A stretch of 64,000 nucleotides of DNA from Pogostemon cablin. Its lineage: Eukaryota > Streptophyta > Magnoliopsida > Lamiales > Lamiaceae. Shown one piece after another: positions 14,501 to 24,400 of the stretch; the first letter of the stretch is position 1; each line of letters starts with the position of its first letter. A program made the translations under genes and the position numbers. The stretch is taken from contig JAHCLQ010000824.1 in the NCBI GenBank assembly GCA_023678885.1, positions 41,274 through 105,273 on the forward strand. The letters are read 5' to 3'. The notes under the pieces were generated by a model, which saw nothing but the letters and a program-made list of their open reading frames with translations, was not told where the DNA came from and made no database searches.

Positions 14501-15395
14501 CATGAAAAGGAGCATCAAAATGAAGTAAATATGCATCAAAACGAAGGAAATATTGATCGTAAGAGGAAAATGAGAATCAAAACGAAGGAAATATGCATAG
14601 AAACAATGGAAATATTGGTCGTAACGGGAAAACGAGCATCAAAAAGAAGGAAATCTGCATCGAAATGAATGAAATGTTGATCGTAACAAGAAAAGGAGCA
14701 TCAAAATGGAGTAAATATGCATCAAAACGAAGGAAATGCTGATCGTAACGAGAAAATGAGCATCCAAATAAAGGAAATATGCATCAAAACGAAGGTATTG
14801 ATTGTAACGAGAAAATGAGCATCAAGATGAAGGAAATATGCATCGAAACGAAGAAAATATTTATCGTACCGAGAAAATGAGCAATAAAATGAAGGAAATA
14901 TGCATCGAAACGAATGTAATGTTGATCATAAAAAGAAAATGTGAATCAAAACGAAGGAAATATGCATCGAAATGAAGGAAATATTGATTGTAACAAGAAA
15001 ATAAGAATCAAAAAGAAGGAAATCTGCATCGAAACGAATGAAATGTTGATCGTAACAAGAAAAGGAGCGTCAAAATGAAGTAAATATGCATCGAAATGAA
15101 GGAAATGCTGATAGTATCGAGAAAAAGTGCATCAAAATGAAAGAAATATGCATTGAAGGAAAAGAAATATAGATCGTAACGAGAAAGTGAGCATCAAAAT
15201 GAAGGAAATATGCATCGAAACGTAGGAAATGTTGATCGTAACAAGAAAATAAGCATCAAAATGAAGTATATATGCATCGAAACAAAGGAAATGCTGATCG
15301 TAATGAGAAAATGAGCATCCAAATGAAGGAAATATGCATCGAAACGAAGGAAATATTGACCGTAACAAGAAAATGAGCATCAAAATGAAGGAAAT
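11521..15395. repeat. 3.9-kb satellite block, tandem copy a
   Basis: Starts at the distinctive acacatc...cgaaggtattgattg stretch and is followed by a diverged second copy at 15,396. The offset is 3,875 bp in the left part (11,521 to 15,396 and 12,906 to 16,781) and 3,933 bp in the right part (14,345 to 18,278 and 15,132 to 19,065), so about one monomer was gained or lost. Substitutions and small indels are scattered, which makes it older than the 11-kb duplication that contains most of it. Confidence 0.75.
11666..11706. repeat. 41-bp monomer lacking one 21-bp sub-repeat
   Basis: The spacing from gatcgt at 11,666 to the next at 11,707 is 41 bp instead of 62 bp. The missing piece is exactly one 21-bp sub-repeat (the catcgaaacgaagg segment). 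Similar 41-bp monomers occur elsewhere, for example at 47,942. Confidence 0.8.
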
Positions 15396-18300
15396 ACACA
15401 TCGAAACGAAGGTATTGATTGTAACGAGAAAATGAGCATCAAGATGAAGGAAATATGCTTCGAAATGTAGGAAATGTTTATCGTAACGAGAAAATGAGCA
15501 TTAAAATGAATGAAATATGCATCGAAACGAATGTAATATTGATCGTAAAAAGAAAATGAGAATCAAAACGAAGCAAATATTGATCGTAACGAGAAAACAA
15601 GCATCAAAAAGAAGGAAATTTGCATCGAAACTAATGAAATGTTGATCTTAACAATAAAAGGAGCGTCAAAATGAAGTAAATATGCATCGTAACGAAGGAA
15701 ATACTGATCGTATCGAGAAAAAGTTCATCAAAATGAAAGAAATATGCATCGAAACGAAGGAAATATTGATCGTAACGAGAAAGTGAGCATCAAAATAAAG
15801 GAAATACGCATCGAAACGAAGGAAATGCTGAACTTAACTAGAAAATGAGCATTAAAATTAAGGAAATATTCATGAAAACGAAGGAAATTTTGATCGTAAT
15901 GAGAAAGGAGCATCAAAATGAAGGAAATATGCATCGAAATAAAGGAAATATTGATCATAACGAGAAAATGAGCATAAAAAAGAAGGAAATCTGCATCAAA
16001 ATGAAGTAAATATGCATCGAAACAATGGAAATGTTGATCGTAACGAAAATGAGCATCCAAATGAAGGAAATATGCATCGAAACGAAGGAAATATTGACCG
16101 TAACGAAAAAAATGAGCATCAAAATGAAGGAAATACGCATCGAAACGAATGAAATATTGATCGTAACGAGAAAATGAGCATTAAAATGAAGGAAATATAC
16201 ATCGAAACGAAGGTAATGTTGATCGTAAAGAGAAAATGAGAATCAAAACGAAGGAAATATGCATCGAAACGAAGTAAATATTGATCGTAATGAGAAAACG
16301 AGCATAAAAAAGAAGTAAATTTGCATCGAAATGAATGAAATGTTGATCGTAATAAGAAAAGGAGCATCAAAATGAAGTAAATATGCATTGAAACGAAGGA
16401 AATGCTGATCAAAACGAGAAAATGAGCATCCAAATGAAGGAAATATGCATCGAAATGAAAGAAGTATTGATCGTAACGAGAAAATGAGCATCAAAATGAA
16501 GGAAATATCCATCGAAACAAAGGAAATATTGATCGTAACTAGAAAATGAGCATCAAAATGAAAGAAATATGCATCGAAACGAAAGGTAATTTTGATCGTA
16601 AAAAGAAAATGAGAATCAAAACGAAGGAAATATTGATCGTAACGAGAAAACAAGCATCAAAAAGAAGGAAATTTACATCGAAACGAATGAAATGTTGATC
16701 GTAACAATAAAAGGAGCGTCAAAATGAAGTAAATATGCATCGTAACGAAGGAAATGCAGATCGTATCGAGAAAAAGTTCATCAAAATGAAAGAAATATGC
16801 ATCGAAACGAAGGAAATATTGATCGTAACGAGAAAGTGAGCATCAAAATAATGAAAATACGCATCGAAACGAAGGAAATGCTGAACTTAACGAGAAAATG
16901 AGCATTAAAATTAAGGAAATATACATGAAAACGAAGGAAATTTTGATCGTAATGAGAAAGGAGCATCAAAATGAAGGTAATATGCATCGAAATAATGGAA
17001 ATATTGATCATAACGAGAAAATGAGCATCAAAAAGAAGGAAATCTGCATCGAAACAAATGAAATGTTGATCGTAACAAGAAAAGAAGCATCAAAATGAAG
17101 TAAATATGCATCGAAACTATGGAAATGTTGATCGTAACCAAAAATGAGCATCCAAATGAAGGAAATATGCATCGAAACGAAGGAAATATTCACCGTAACG
17201 AGAAAATGAGCATTAAAATGAAGGAAATACGCATCGAAACGAATGAAATATTGATCGTAACGAGAAAATGAGCATTAAAATGAAGGAAATATACATCGAA
17301 ACGAAGGTAATGTTGATCGTAAAGAGAAAATGAGAATCAAAACGAAGGAAATATGCATCGAAATGAAGGAAATGTTGATCGTAATGAGAAAATGAGCATA
17401 AAAAAGAAGTAAATTTGCATCGAAATGAATGAAATGTTGATCGTAACAAGAAAAGGAGCATCAAAATGAAGTAAATATGCATTGAAACGAAGGAAATACT
17501 GATCGAAACGAGAAAATGAGCATCCAAATGAAGGAAATATGCATCGAAATGAAAGAAGTATTGATCGTAACGAGAAAATGAGCATCAAAATAAAGGAAAT
17601 ATGCATCGAAGCAAAGGAAATATTGATCGTAACGAGAAAATGAGCATCAAAATGAAAGAAATATGCATCGAAACGAAGGTAATGTTAATCGTAAAGAGAA
17701 AATGTGAATCAAAAAGAAGGAAATATGCATCGAAATGAAGGAAATGTTGATCGTAAAAAAAATGAGCATCAAAAAAAAGAAAATTTGCATCGAAATGAAT
17801 GAAATGTTGATCGTAACAAGAAAAGGAGCATCAAAATGAAGAAAATATGCATCGAAACGAAGGAAATGCTGATCGTAACGAAAAATGAGCATCCAAATGA
17901 AGGAAATATGCATCGAAATGATGGAAATATTAATCGTAACGAGAAAATGAGCATCAAAATAAAGGAAATATGCATCGAAACGAAGGAAATATTGATCATA
18001 ACGATAAAATGAGCATAAAAAGAAGGAAATCTGCAGCAAAACGAATGAAATGTTGATCGTAACAATAAAAGGAGCATCAAAATGAAATAAATTTGCATCG
18101 AAACGAAGGAAATACTGATCGTAACGAGAAAATGAGTATCCAAATGAAGGAAATATGCATCGAAATGAAGGAAATATTGATCGTAACGAGAAAATGAGAA
18201 TCAAAATGATGGAAATATACATCGAAACGAAGGAAATATTGATGATAACGAGAAATGAGCATTAAAATGAATAAAATATGCATCAAAACGAAGGTAATGT

Positions 18301-19345
18301 TGATCGTAAAGAGATAATGAGTATCAAAATAAAGGAAATATGCATCGAAACGAAGGAAATATTGATCTTAATGAGAAAACGAGCATCAAAAAGAAGGAAA
18401 TCTGCATCGAAACGAATGAAATGTTGTTCGTATCAAGAAAAGGAGCTTCAAAATGAAGTAAATATGCATCAAAACGAAGGAAATATTGATCGTAAAAGGA
18501 AAATGAGAATCAAAACGAGGGAAATATGCATAGAAACAATGGAAATATAGGTCGTAACGAGAAAACGAGCATCAAAAAGAAGGAAATCTGCATCGAAATG
18601 AATGAAATGTTGATCGTAACAAGAAAAGGAGCATCAAAATGGAGTAAATATGCATCAAAACGAAGGAAATGCTGATCGTAACGAGAAAATGAGCATCCAA
18701 ATAAAGGAAATATGCATCAAAACGAAGGTATTGATTGTAACGAGAAAATGAGCATCAAGATGAATGAAATATGCTTCGAAACGAAGAAAATATTTATCGT
18801 ACCGAGAAAATGAGCAATAAAATGAAGGAAATATGCATCGAAACGAATGTAATGTTGATCATAAAAAGAAAATGTGAATCAAAACGAAGGAAATATGCAT
18901 TGAAACGAAGGAAATATTGATTGTAACGAGAAAATAAGAATAAAAAAGAAGGAAATCTGCATCGAAACGAATGAAATGTTGATCGTAACAAGAAAAGGAG
19001 CGTCAAAATGAAGTAAATATGCATCGAAATGAAGGAAATGCTGATAGTATCGAGAAAAAGTGCATCAAAATGAAAGAAATATGCATCGAAGGGAAAGAAA
19101 TATTGATCGTAACGAGAAAGTGAGCATCAAAATGAAGGAAATATGCATCGAAACGTAGGAAATGTTGATCGTAACAAGAAAAGAAGCATCAAAATGAAGT
19201 ATATATGCATCGAAACAAAGGAAATGCTGATCGTAATGAGAAAATGAGCATCCAAATGAAGGAAATATGCATCGAAACGAAGGAAATATTGACCGTAACA
19301 AGAAAATAAGCATCAAAATGAAGGAAATACACATCGAAACGAAGG
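15396..19345. repeat. 3.9-kb satellite block, tandem copy b
   Basis: Second copy of the 11,521-15,395 block. It ends near 19,345, where the sequence returns to gaaggaaatgttgatcg and differs from the start of copy b (gaaggtattg). The landmark gaagtatata module and the short 59-bp monomer are present in both copies at matching places. Confidence 0.72.
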
Positions 19346-19662
19346 AAATGTTGATCGTAATGAGAAAATGAGCATTAAAATGAAGGAAATATGCATCGAA
19401 ACGAAGGTAATGTTGATCGTAAAGAGAAAATGAGAATCAAAACGAAGGAAATATGCATCAAAATGAAGAAAATATTGATCGTAACGAGAAAACGAGCATC
19501 AAAAAGAAGGAAATTTGCATCGAAATGAATGAAATATTGATCGTAATATGAAAAGGAGTATCAAAATGAAGTAAATATGCATCGAAACGAAGCTAATGTT
19601 GATCGTAAAAAGAAAATGAGAATCAAAATTAAGGAAATATGCATCGAAACGAAGTAAATATT

Positions 19663-19712
19663 GATCGTAACGAGAAAATAAGCATGAAAAAGAAGGAAAT
19701 CTGCATAATATT
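19663..19712. repeat. 50-bp truncated monomer near the element insertion
   Basis: The gatcgt blocks at 19,663 and 19,713 are 50 bp apart, a 12-bp deletion giving the junction ctgcataatattg. The same truncated monomer recurs at 30,709 and 36,970 because of the segmental duplications. It is a useful marker for homologous copies. Confidence 0.75.
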
Positions 19713-19855
19713 GATCGTAACGAGAAAATAAGCATGAAAATGAAGGAAATCTGCATTGAAACGAATGAAATATTGATCGTAACAAGAAAAGGAGCGTCAA
19801 AATGAAGTAAATATCCATCGAAACGAAGGAAATGCTGATCGTAATGAGAAAAAGT

Positions 19856-19860
19856 GCATC
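19856..19860 (+). repeat. 5' target-site duplication of element copy 2 (GCATC)
   Basis: GCATC immediately precedes TGTCACGCCCCG and is repeated at 22,236-22,240 right after the element. Removing the element and one GCATC restores a normal satellite context (aaaaagt-gcatc-aaaat). Five bp is the usual TSD length of LTR retrotransposons. Confidence 0.8.
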
Positions 19861-19861
19861 T

Positions 19862-19891
19862 GTCACGCCCCGACCCCAGACAGAACGTGAC
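19862..19891 (+). other. Short inverted repeat at the element 5' end
   Basis: GTCACG (19,862-19,867) and CGTGAC (19,886-19,891) can pair as a 6-bp stem around an 18-nt CCCC-rich loop. It is identical in copies 3 (30,908) and 4 (37,169). A role is not known; it could equally be chance. Confidence 0.35.
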
Positions 19892-20847
19892 TACCGCCAC
19901 GTTAACCATAAATTTCGCAGAATGGGTGCACTCTACTCCACAAAGTTTATAGAAAACGTAAGGCTTGCTATCAAGTACCTGTAGAAATGAACAACTGATA
20001 ACAACGGGTACAACCCGAGGACATCATCTCATAAAGTTTCAACAAGGATTTACAAAGGTACAAAAATACAACGGTGTAACTTAGTTTAAAGAAAATATAC
20101 GTGAACGATATAACATCACGAAGGTACAAAAAGAACATCAAGGGGGTCACCAAATATAAACTATACAATCTCGCCAATAAATCCGTCAATTTACATAAAA
20201 GAGAAAGTACCCAAAACACGGATTGGATGACGAGCAAACGATAGGAAAACCTCCAACCAAAACGATATCAACAGCCTGAAAAGGAAAGAATGATGGGGGG
20301 TGAGCAAAACCACTAGCTCAGTGAGGTGATAAGCCGGTCACCCCGACCATTATACGAAGCATGTATTCCCACTCGCGGTTCATAACATAAAATCCAACAT
20401 TTCGTCCCACAATAACTATTCTCACTCAGTGTACATATTAATGAAAATAAAAACCTTAGTGCACATTTACAAATAACACAATTAGTTCAAACAACATGTT
20501 ATCACATAAAAGACGCGTGGGTAGTCAATATCCTCCTCGAACTGAGCTCTCCGTCGAGAGACAATCCAAGCCCGTCACCGTTACACTAGAAAAAATGCAC
20601 ATTAATATTCTTTCTCAACACGCCAAGTGCTAAAGTTCACAATTCAATATCGACGTGAATACTTGAAATGATCAAACATATAAACATATATGACATGCAT
20701 GTCCCACACCGGTGACGTTGACTGAGCCTATAATAGACTAATCCATCTAACGATCACCCTCAAGAGTATCAGTATTTGACAAATGGACAGGTGCCCCGTT
20801 AGATCTAACTCACCCAGGTTTGCCAATCCAGGCCAACTTGGTTGTCA

Positions 20848-20938
20848 CTCTAACTCACCCGAATCGCGACAATTCGGGCTACTTAACCAATGTCGCTCCA
20901 ACTCACCCGAACCGTGACCAATTCGGGCTACTTAACCT
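20848..20938 (+). repeat. 48-bp imperfect tandem pair in element copy 2
   Basis: Modules start at 20,848 (ctctaactcacccgaa) and 20,896 (ctccaactcacccgaa). Both end in attcgggctacttaacc. The pair also occurs at 31,894-31,984 and 38,155-38,245, and in diverged form in copy 1. Confidence 0.7.
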
Positions 20939-21020
20939 TGGTACCAGGCATACATATGCATATGCATCATAAGATGAATAACGACTCAAGTTAGAGTCTT
21001 AATAGCACACAAGAATAACC

Positions 21021-21174
21021 AGAAATCAATTCTCAAATAATTCACAATAAATGTTATCAGATACCGAGCCGGCAAGGCTCTTCAACATAAGTTAAAATCA
21101 ATAATACTCATAAAATGGCTAACACGACTCTAACCAGAGCAATCGAGCCAATCAGGCTCTTTACCACATAACAC
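21021..21174 (+). repeat. Diverged 74-80-bp tandem pair in element copy 2
   Basis: Two related modules share a(g/a)aaatcaat near their starts and a cgagcc...aggctctt block near their ends (cgagccggcaaggctctt and cgagccaatcaggctctt), each followed by a catAA stretch. Copy 1 has only the second module, so one module was gained or lost as a unit between element copies. Confidence 0.55.
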
Positions 21175-21888
21175 AATACCAAATAATTTTCTTATCAATT
21201 AACTAAAAATAAAATAAATGCACATTTATCGAGGGTCCACACTTCCCACAAGAGAAGGCGTTCCCGAATTATCAACTCACAAGGAAGTGATTAACTCTCT
21301 CCGGAATCTGAAGTCATTCCCTTGCCCTTCGTCGATGGTTCTTTACCTAGAAAGGAGATGAGCAATTAAAGACAAATTAAATATAACTAACTATTAGCGT
21401 TAACATCCCTTTCATTGCTAAAAACAAATCCTAATCGAGTTCGAACGAGTCGATATTAAATAAAAATGGCATGTAACTCCTTAACATCAGTTCCCAATCC
21501 CACATAACCCGTTTCAATACATTAACTAAACGAAACGATAAAAAAATAAGTTTGAATTCGACATAAAAATTCTGAAATTTTCCAGCTAGCGGCAGTTTAC
21601 GAGAAAAATCATAACTAATTGTAGAATAATCGGATTGAGGCGTTTCAAGTGGCTACAGAAAGCTAACGAGTTCAGCTACGTAAGAAATTAAGTTTGCAAA
21701 CTTTTGATGGCAATAGCTATGTCAAAATCAGTTCGAACAGTCTGCGAATTACCCACATACCAAAAAGAAAAACCCCACAAAATTACAAAACCATGGAAGA
21801 AGGAAGCTTAATTCACACACCACTTACCTCAAAACAACTTAGAAACCACCTAGGATGAGGGTTGTAAGGGAGAATTTGATCAACAAGG

Positions 21889-21959
21889 GTTTCTCCTCTT
21901 CACTCTCTTCTTTCCCCTCTTTTGTTTTTCTTCTCCCGTTCTTCTCTCTTTTTTTTTTT
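21889..21959 (+). repeat. Pyrimidine-rich tract in element copy 2
   Basis: About 70 nt of C and T with few interruptions, ending in a run of T, as in copy 1. It separates the single-copy body of the element from the GGGCC-rich 3' modules. Confidence 0.65.
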
Positions 21960-22040
21960 AACTTTAGCCTTAATAATTATATATATCAGGCCATTTAAGT
22001 GGGCTGAAACATTGGGCCTCAAAATAAATAAATAAATAAG

Positions 22041-22235
22041 TTTGGGCTTTCTAAAAAAAATCTAGTTGGGCTAAGATAAGGCTGGCCTTTTGGGCCATAT
22101 AAATAAATAAATAGGTTTTGGGCTTTCTAAAATAAATCTAGTTGGGCTAAGTTAGGGCTGGCCTTTTGGGCCATAAAAATAAATAAATAGGTTTTGGGCT
22201 TTCTAAAATAAATCTAGTCGAGCATAGATATTATA
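22041..22235 (+). repeat. 76-bp tandem modules at the element 3' end (copy 2)
   Basis: Modules begin tttgggctttct at 22,041, 22,117 and 22,193. The third is truncated at the element terminus. Each full module carries ctagttgggcta and the near-palindrome ggccttttgggcc, followed by an AAATAAATAAATA stretch. Confidence 0.8.
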
Positions 22236-22240
22236 GCATC
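22236..22240 (+). repeat. 3' target-site duplication of element copy 2 (GCATC)
   Basis: Matches the 5 bp in front of the element. It is followed by aaaattcaggaaatattc, the continuation of an ordinary satellite monomer. Confidence 0.8.
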
Positions 22241-24338
22241 AAAATTCAGGAAATATTCATCGAAACGAAGGAAATATTGATCGTAACGAGAAAATGAGCA
22301 TCAAAATGAAAGAAATATGCATCGAAACGAGGGAAATGTAGATTGTAACAAGAAAATGAGCATTAAAATGAAGGAAATATGCATCGAAACGAAGATAATG
22401 TTGATCGTAAAGAGAAAATGAGAATCAAAACGAAGGAAATATGCATCGAAATGAAGGAAATATTGATCGAAACGAGAAAATGAGCGTCCAAATGAAGGAA
22501 ATATGCATCGAAACGAAGGAAATACTGATCGTAACGAGAAAATGAGCATCCAAATGAAGAAAATATGCATCGAAACGAAGGAAATATTGATCGTAACGAG
22601 AAAATGAGCATCAAAATGAAGGAAATATGCATCAAAACGAAAGAAATATTGATCGAAATGAGAAAATGAGCATCAAAATAAAGAAATATGCATCGAAATG
22701 AAGAAAATGTAGATCGTAACGAGAAAATGAGCATTAAAATAAAGGAAATATGCATCGAAACGAAGGTAATGTTGATCTTAAAGAGAAAATGAGAATCAAA
22801 ACGAAGGAAATATGCATCGAAATGAAGGAAATGTTGATCGTAACGAGAAAACGAGCATCAAAAAGAAGGAAATTTGCATCGAAATGAATGAAATGTTGAT
22901 CATAACAAGAAAAGGAGCATCAAAATAAAGTAAATATGCATCAAAACGAAGGAAATGCTGATCACAACGAGAAAATGAGCACCCAAATGAAGGAAATATG
23001 CATCGAAACAAAGGAAATATTGATCATAACGAGAAATGAGCATCAAAATGAAGGAAAATGCATTGAAATGAAGGAAATATTGATCGTAACGGGAAAATGA
23101 GCATTAAAATGAAGGAAATATGCATCGAAACGAAAGTAATGTTGATCGTAAAGAGAAAATGAGAATCAAAATGAAGGAAATATGCATCTAAATGAAGGAA
23201 ATGTTGATCGTAACGAGAAAACGAGCATAAAAAAGAAGGAAATCTGCATCGAAACGAATGAAATGTTGATCGTAACAAGAGAAGGAGTGTCAAAATGAAA
23301 TAAATATGCATCAAAACGAAGGAAATATTGATCGTAAAGAGAAAATGAGAATCAAAACGAAGGAAATATGCGTAGAAACAAAGGAAATATAGATCGTAAC
23401 GAGAAAACGAGCATCAAAAAGAATGAAATTTGCATCGAAATGAATGAAATGTTGATCGTAAGAAGAAAAGGAGCATCAAAATGAAGTAAATATGCATTGA
23501 AACGAAGGAAATGCTGATCGAAACGAGAAAATGAGCATCCAAATGAAGGAAATATGCATCGAAATGAAAGAAGTATTGATAGTAACGAGAAAATGAGCAT
23601 CAAAATGAAGGAAATATGCATCGAAACAATAGAAATATTGATCGTAACGAGAAAATGAGCATCAAAATGAAAGAAATATGCATCGAAACGAAAGGTAATG
23701 TTGATCGTAAAAAGAAAATGAGAATCAAAACGAAGGAAATATTGATCGTAACGAGAAAACAATCATCAAAAAGAAGGAAATTTACATCGAAACGAATGAA
23801 ATGTTGATCGTAACAATAAAAGGAGCGTCAAAATGAAGTAAATAAGCATCGTAACGAAGGAAATGCTGATCGTATCGAGAAAAAGTTCATCAAAATGAAA
23901 GAAATATACATCGAAACGAAGGAAATATTGATCGTAACGAGAAAGTGAGCATCAAAATAATGGAAATACGCATCGAAACGAAGGAAATGCTGAACTTAAC
24001 GAGAAAATGAGCATTAAAATTAAGGAAATATTCATGAAAACGAAGGAAATTTTGATCGTAATGAGAAAGGAGCATCAAAATGAAGGTAATATGCATCGAA
24101 ACAAATGAAATGTTGATCGTAACAAGAAAAGAAACATCAAAATGAAGTAAATATGCATCGAAACGATGGAAATGTTGATCGTAACCAAAAATGAGCATCC
24201 AAATGAAGGAAATATGCATCGACACGAAGGAAATATTCACCGTAACGAGAAAATGAGCATTAAAATGAAGGAAATACGCATCGAAACGAATGAAATATTG
24301 ATCGTAACAAGAAAATGAGCATCAACATGAAGGAAATA

Positions 24339-24400
24339 CGCTTCGAAACGAATGAAATATTGATCGTAACGAGAAAATGAGCATTAAAATGAAGGAAATA
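24339..24400. repeat. Single extra monomer in unit 2
   Basis: Exactly one 62-bp monomer is present here and absent at the matching point of unit 1 (near 13,355). The flanks agree on both sides (atcaacatgaaggaaata before, tacatcgaaacgaaggtaat after). It is a one-monomer gain or loss since the duplication. Confidence 0.8.

Larger units (their letters stand above)
1559..19860. repeat. 62-bp satellite, array 1
   Basis: Uninterrupted tandem array of about 295 monomers. The period is read directly from successive gatcgt blocks (for example 1,865 and 1,927). The monomer splits into three related parts: catcaaaatgaagg... (21 bp), catcgaaacgaagg... (21 bp) and gatcgtaacgagaa... (20 bp). Nearly every monomer has ATGCAT and most have GATC. 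The consensus is about 34 % GC and 71 % purine on the + strand. Monomers are diverged and fall into recurring types. From 1,559 to about 11,520 large recent duplications are not obvious; from 11,521 onward the array consists of duplicated blocks. No gene is present: all open frames are repeat translations. Confidence 0.97.
19861..22235 (+). mobile_element. LTR-like interspersed element, copy 2 (complete)
   Basis: A 2,375-bp non-satellite insert starting TGTCACGCCCCGACCCC and ending gatattata, flanked by GCATC on both sides. The TG start, the CACGCCCCG motif typical of plant Ty3/gypsy-type LTRs and the 5-bp TSD point to a solo LTR or a small non-autonomous LTR element. Seen inside: a 6-bp stem (GTCACG/CGTGAC, 19,862-19,891), a TATAAA at 20,155-20,160, a purine-rich run ending in GGGGGG near 20,296, a 48-bp tandem pair, a 74-80-bp tandem pair (21,021-21,174), a pyrimidine tract and 76-bp 3' modules. 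There is no second LTR, no primer-binding site I can recognise and no gag-pol. The apparent 3' end is TA, not CA. An 88-codon minus-strand frame (19,971-20,237) resembles no protein I recognise. Confidence 0.8.
12441..23424. repeat. 11-kb tandem segmental duplication, unit 1
   Basis: This 10,984-bp stretch is repeated immediately downstream (23,425-34,471) with only scattered single-base differences and one 62-bp indel. Left of 12,441 the two sequences differ at many sites; right of it they match (offset 10,984, later 11,046-11,047). It contains satellite plus element copy 2 and short array flank. The junction at about 23,424 falls inside a satellite monomer (near gagcatcaaaaagaa), as expected for unequal exchange between monomers. 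Confidence 0.9.

Noticed and set aside
19971..20237. 88-codon minus-strand frame inside element copy 2, also in copies 3 and 4
   Set aside because: It is identical only because the copies are recent duplicates. It is antisense to the presumed LTR, Leu/Tyr/Phe-rich from AT-rich DNA, and has no recognisable domain.
20280..20310. Polypurine tract (ggaaagaatgatgggggg) followed by TGAGC as the start of an internal LTR
   Set aside because: No matching second LTR or downstream repeat starts with TGAGCAAAACC inside the element, and the true 5' end with TSD is at 19,861.
19861..22235. Helitron or DNA transposon identity
   Set aside because: No TC...CTRR ends, no AT-target insertion and no long terminal inverted repeats. 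A 5-bp TSD and a TGTCACGCCCCG start fit LTR elements better.
22231..22238. Canonical TG...CA element ends using ttatagca
   Set aside because: The CA belongs to the GCATC target duplication. Copy 1 ends at ttata followed by gtaac, with no CA, so the element ends at TTATA.
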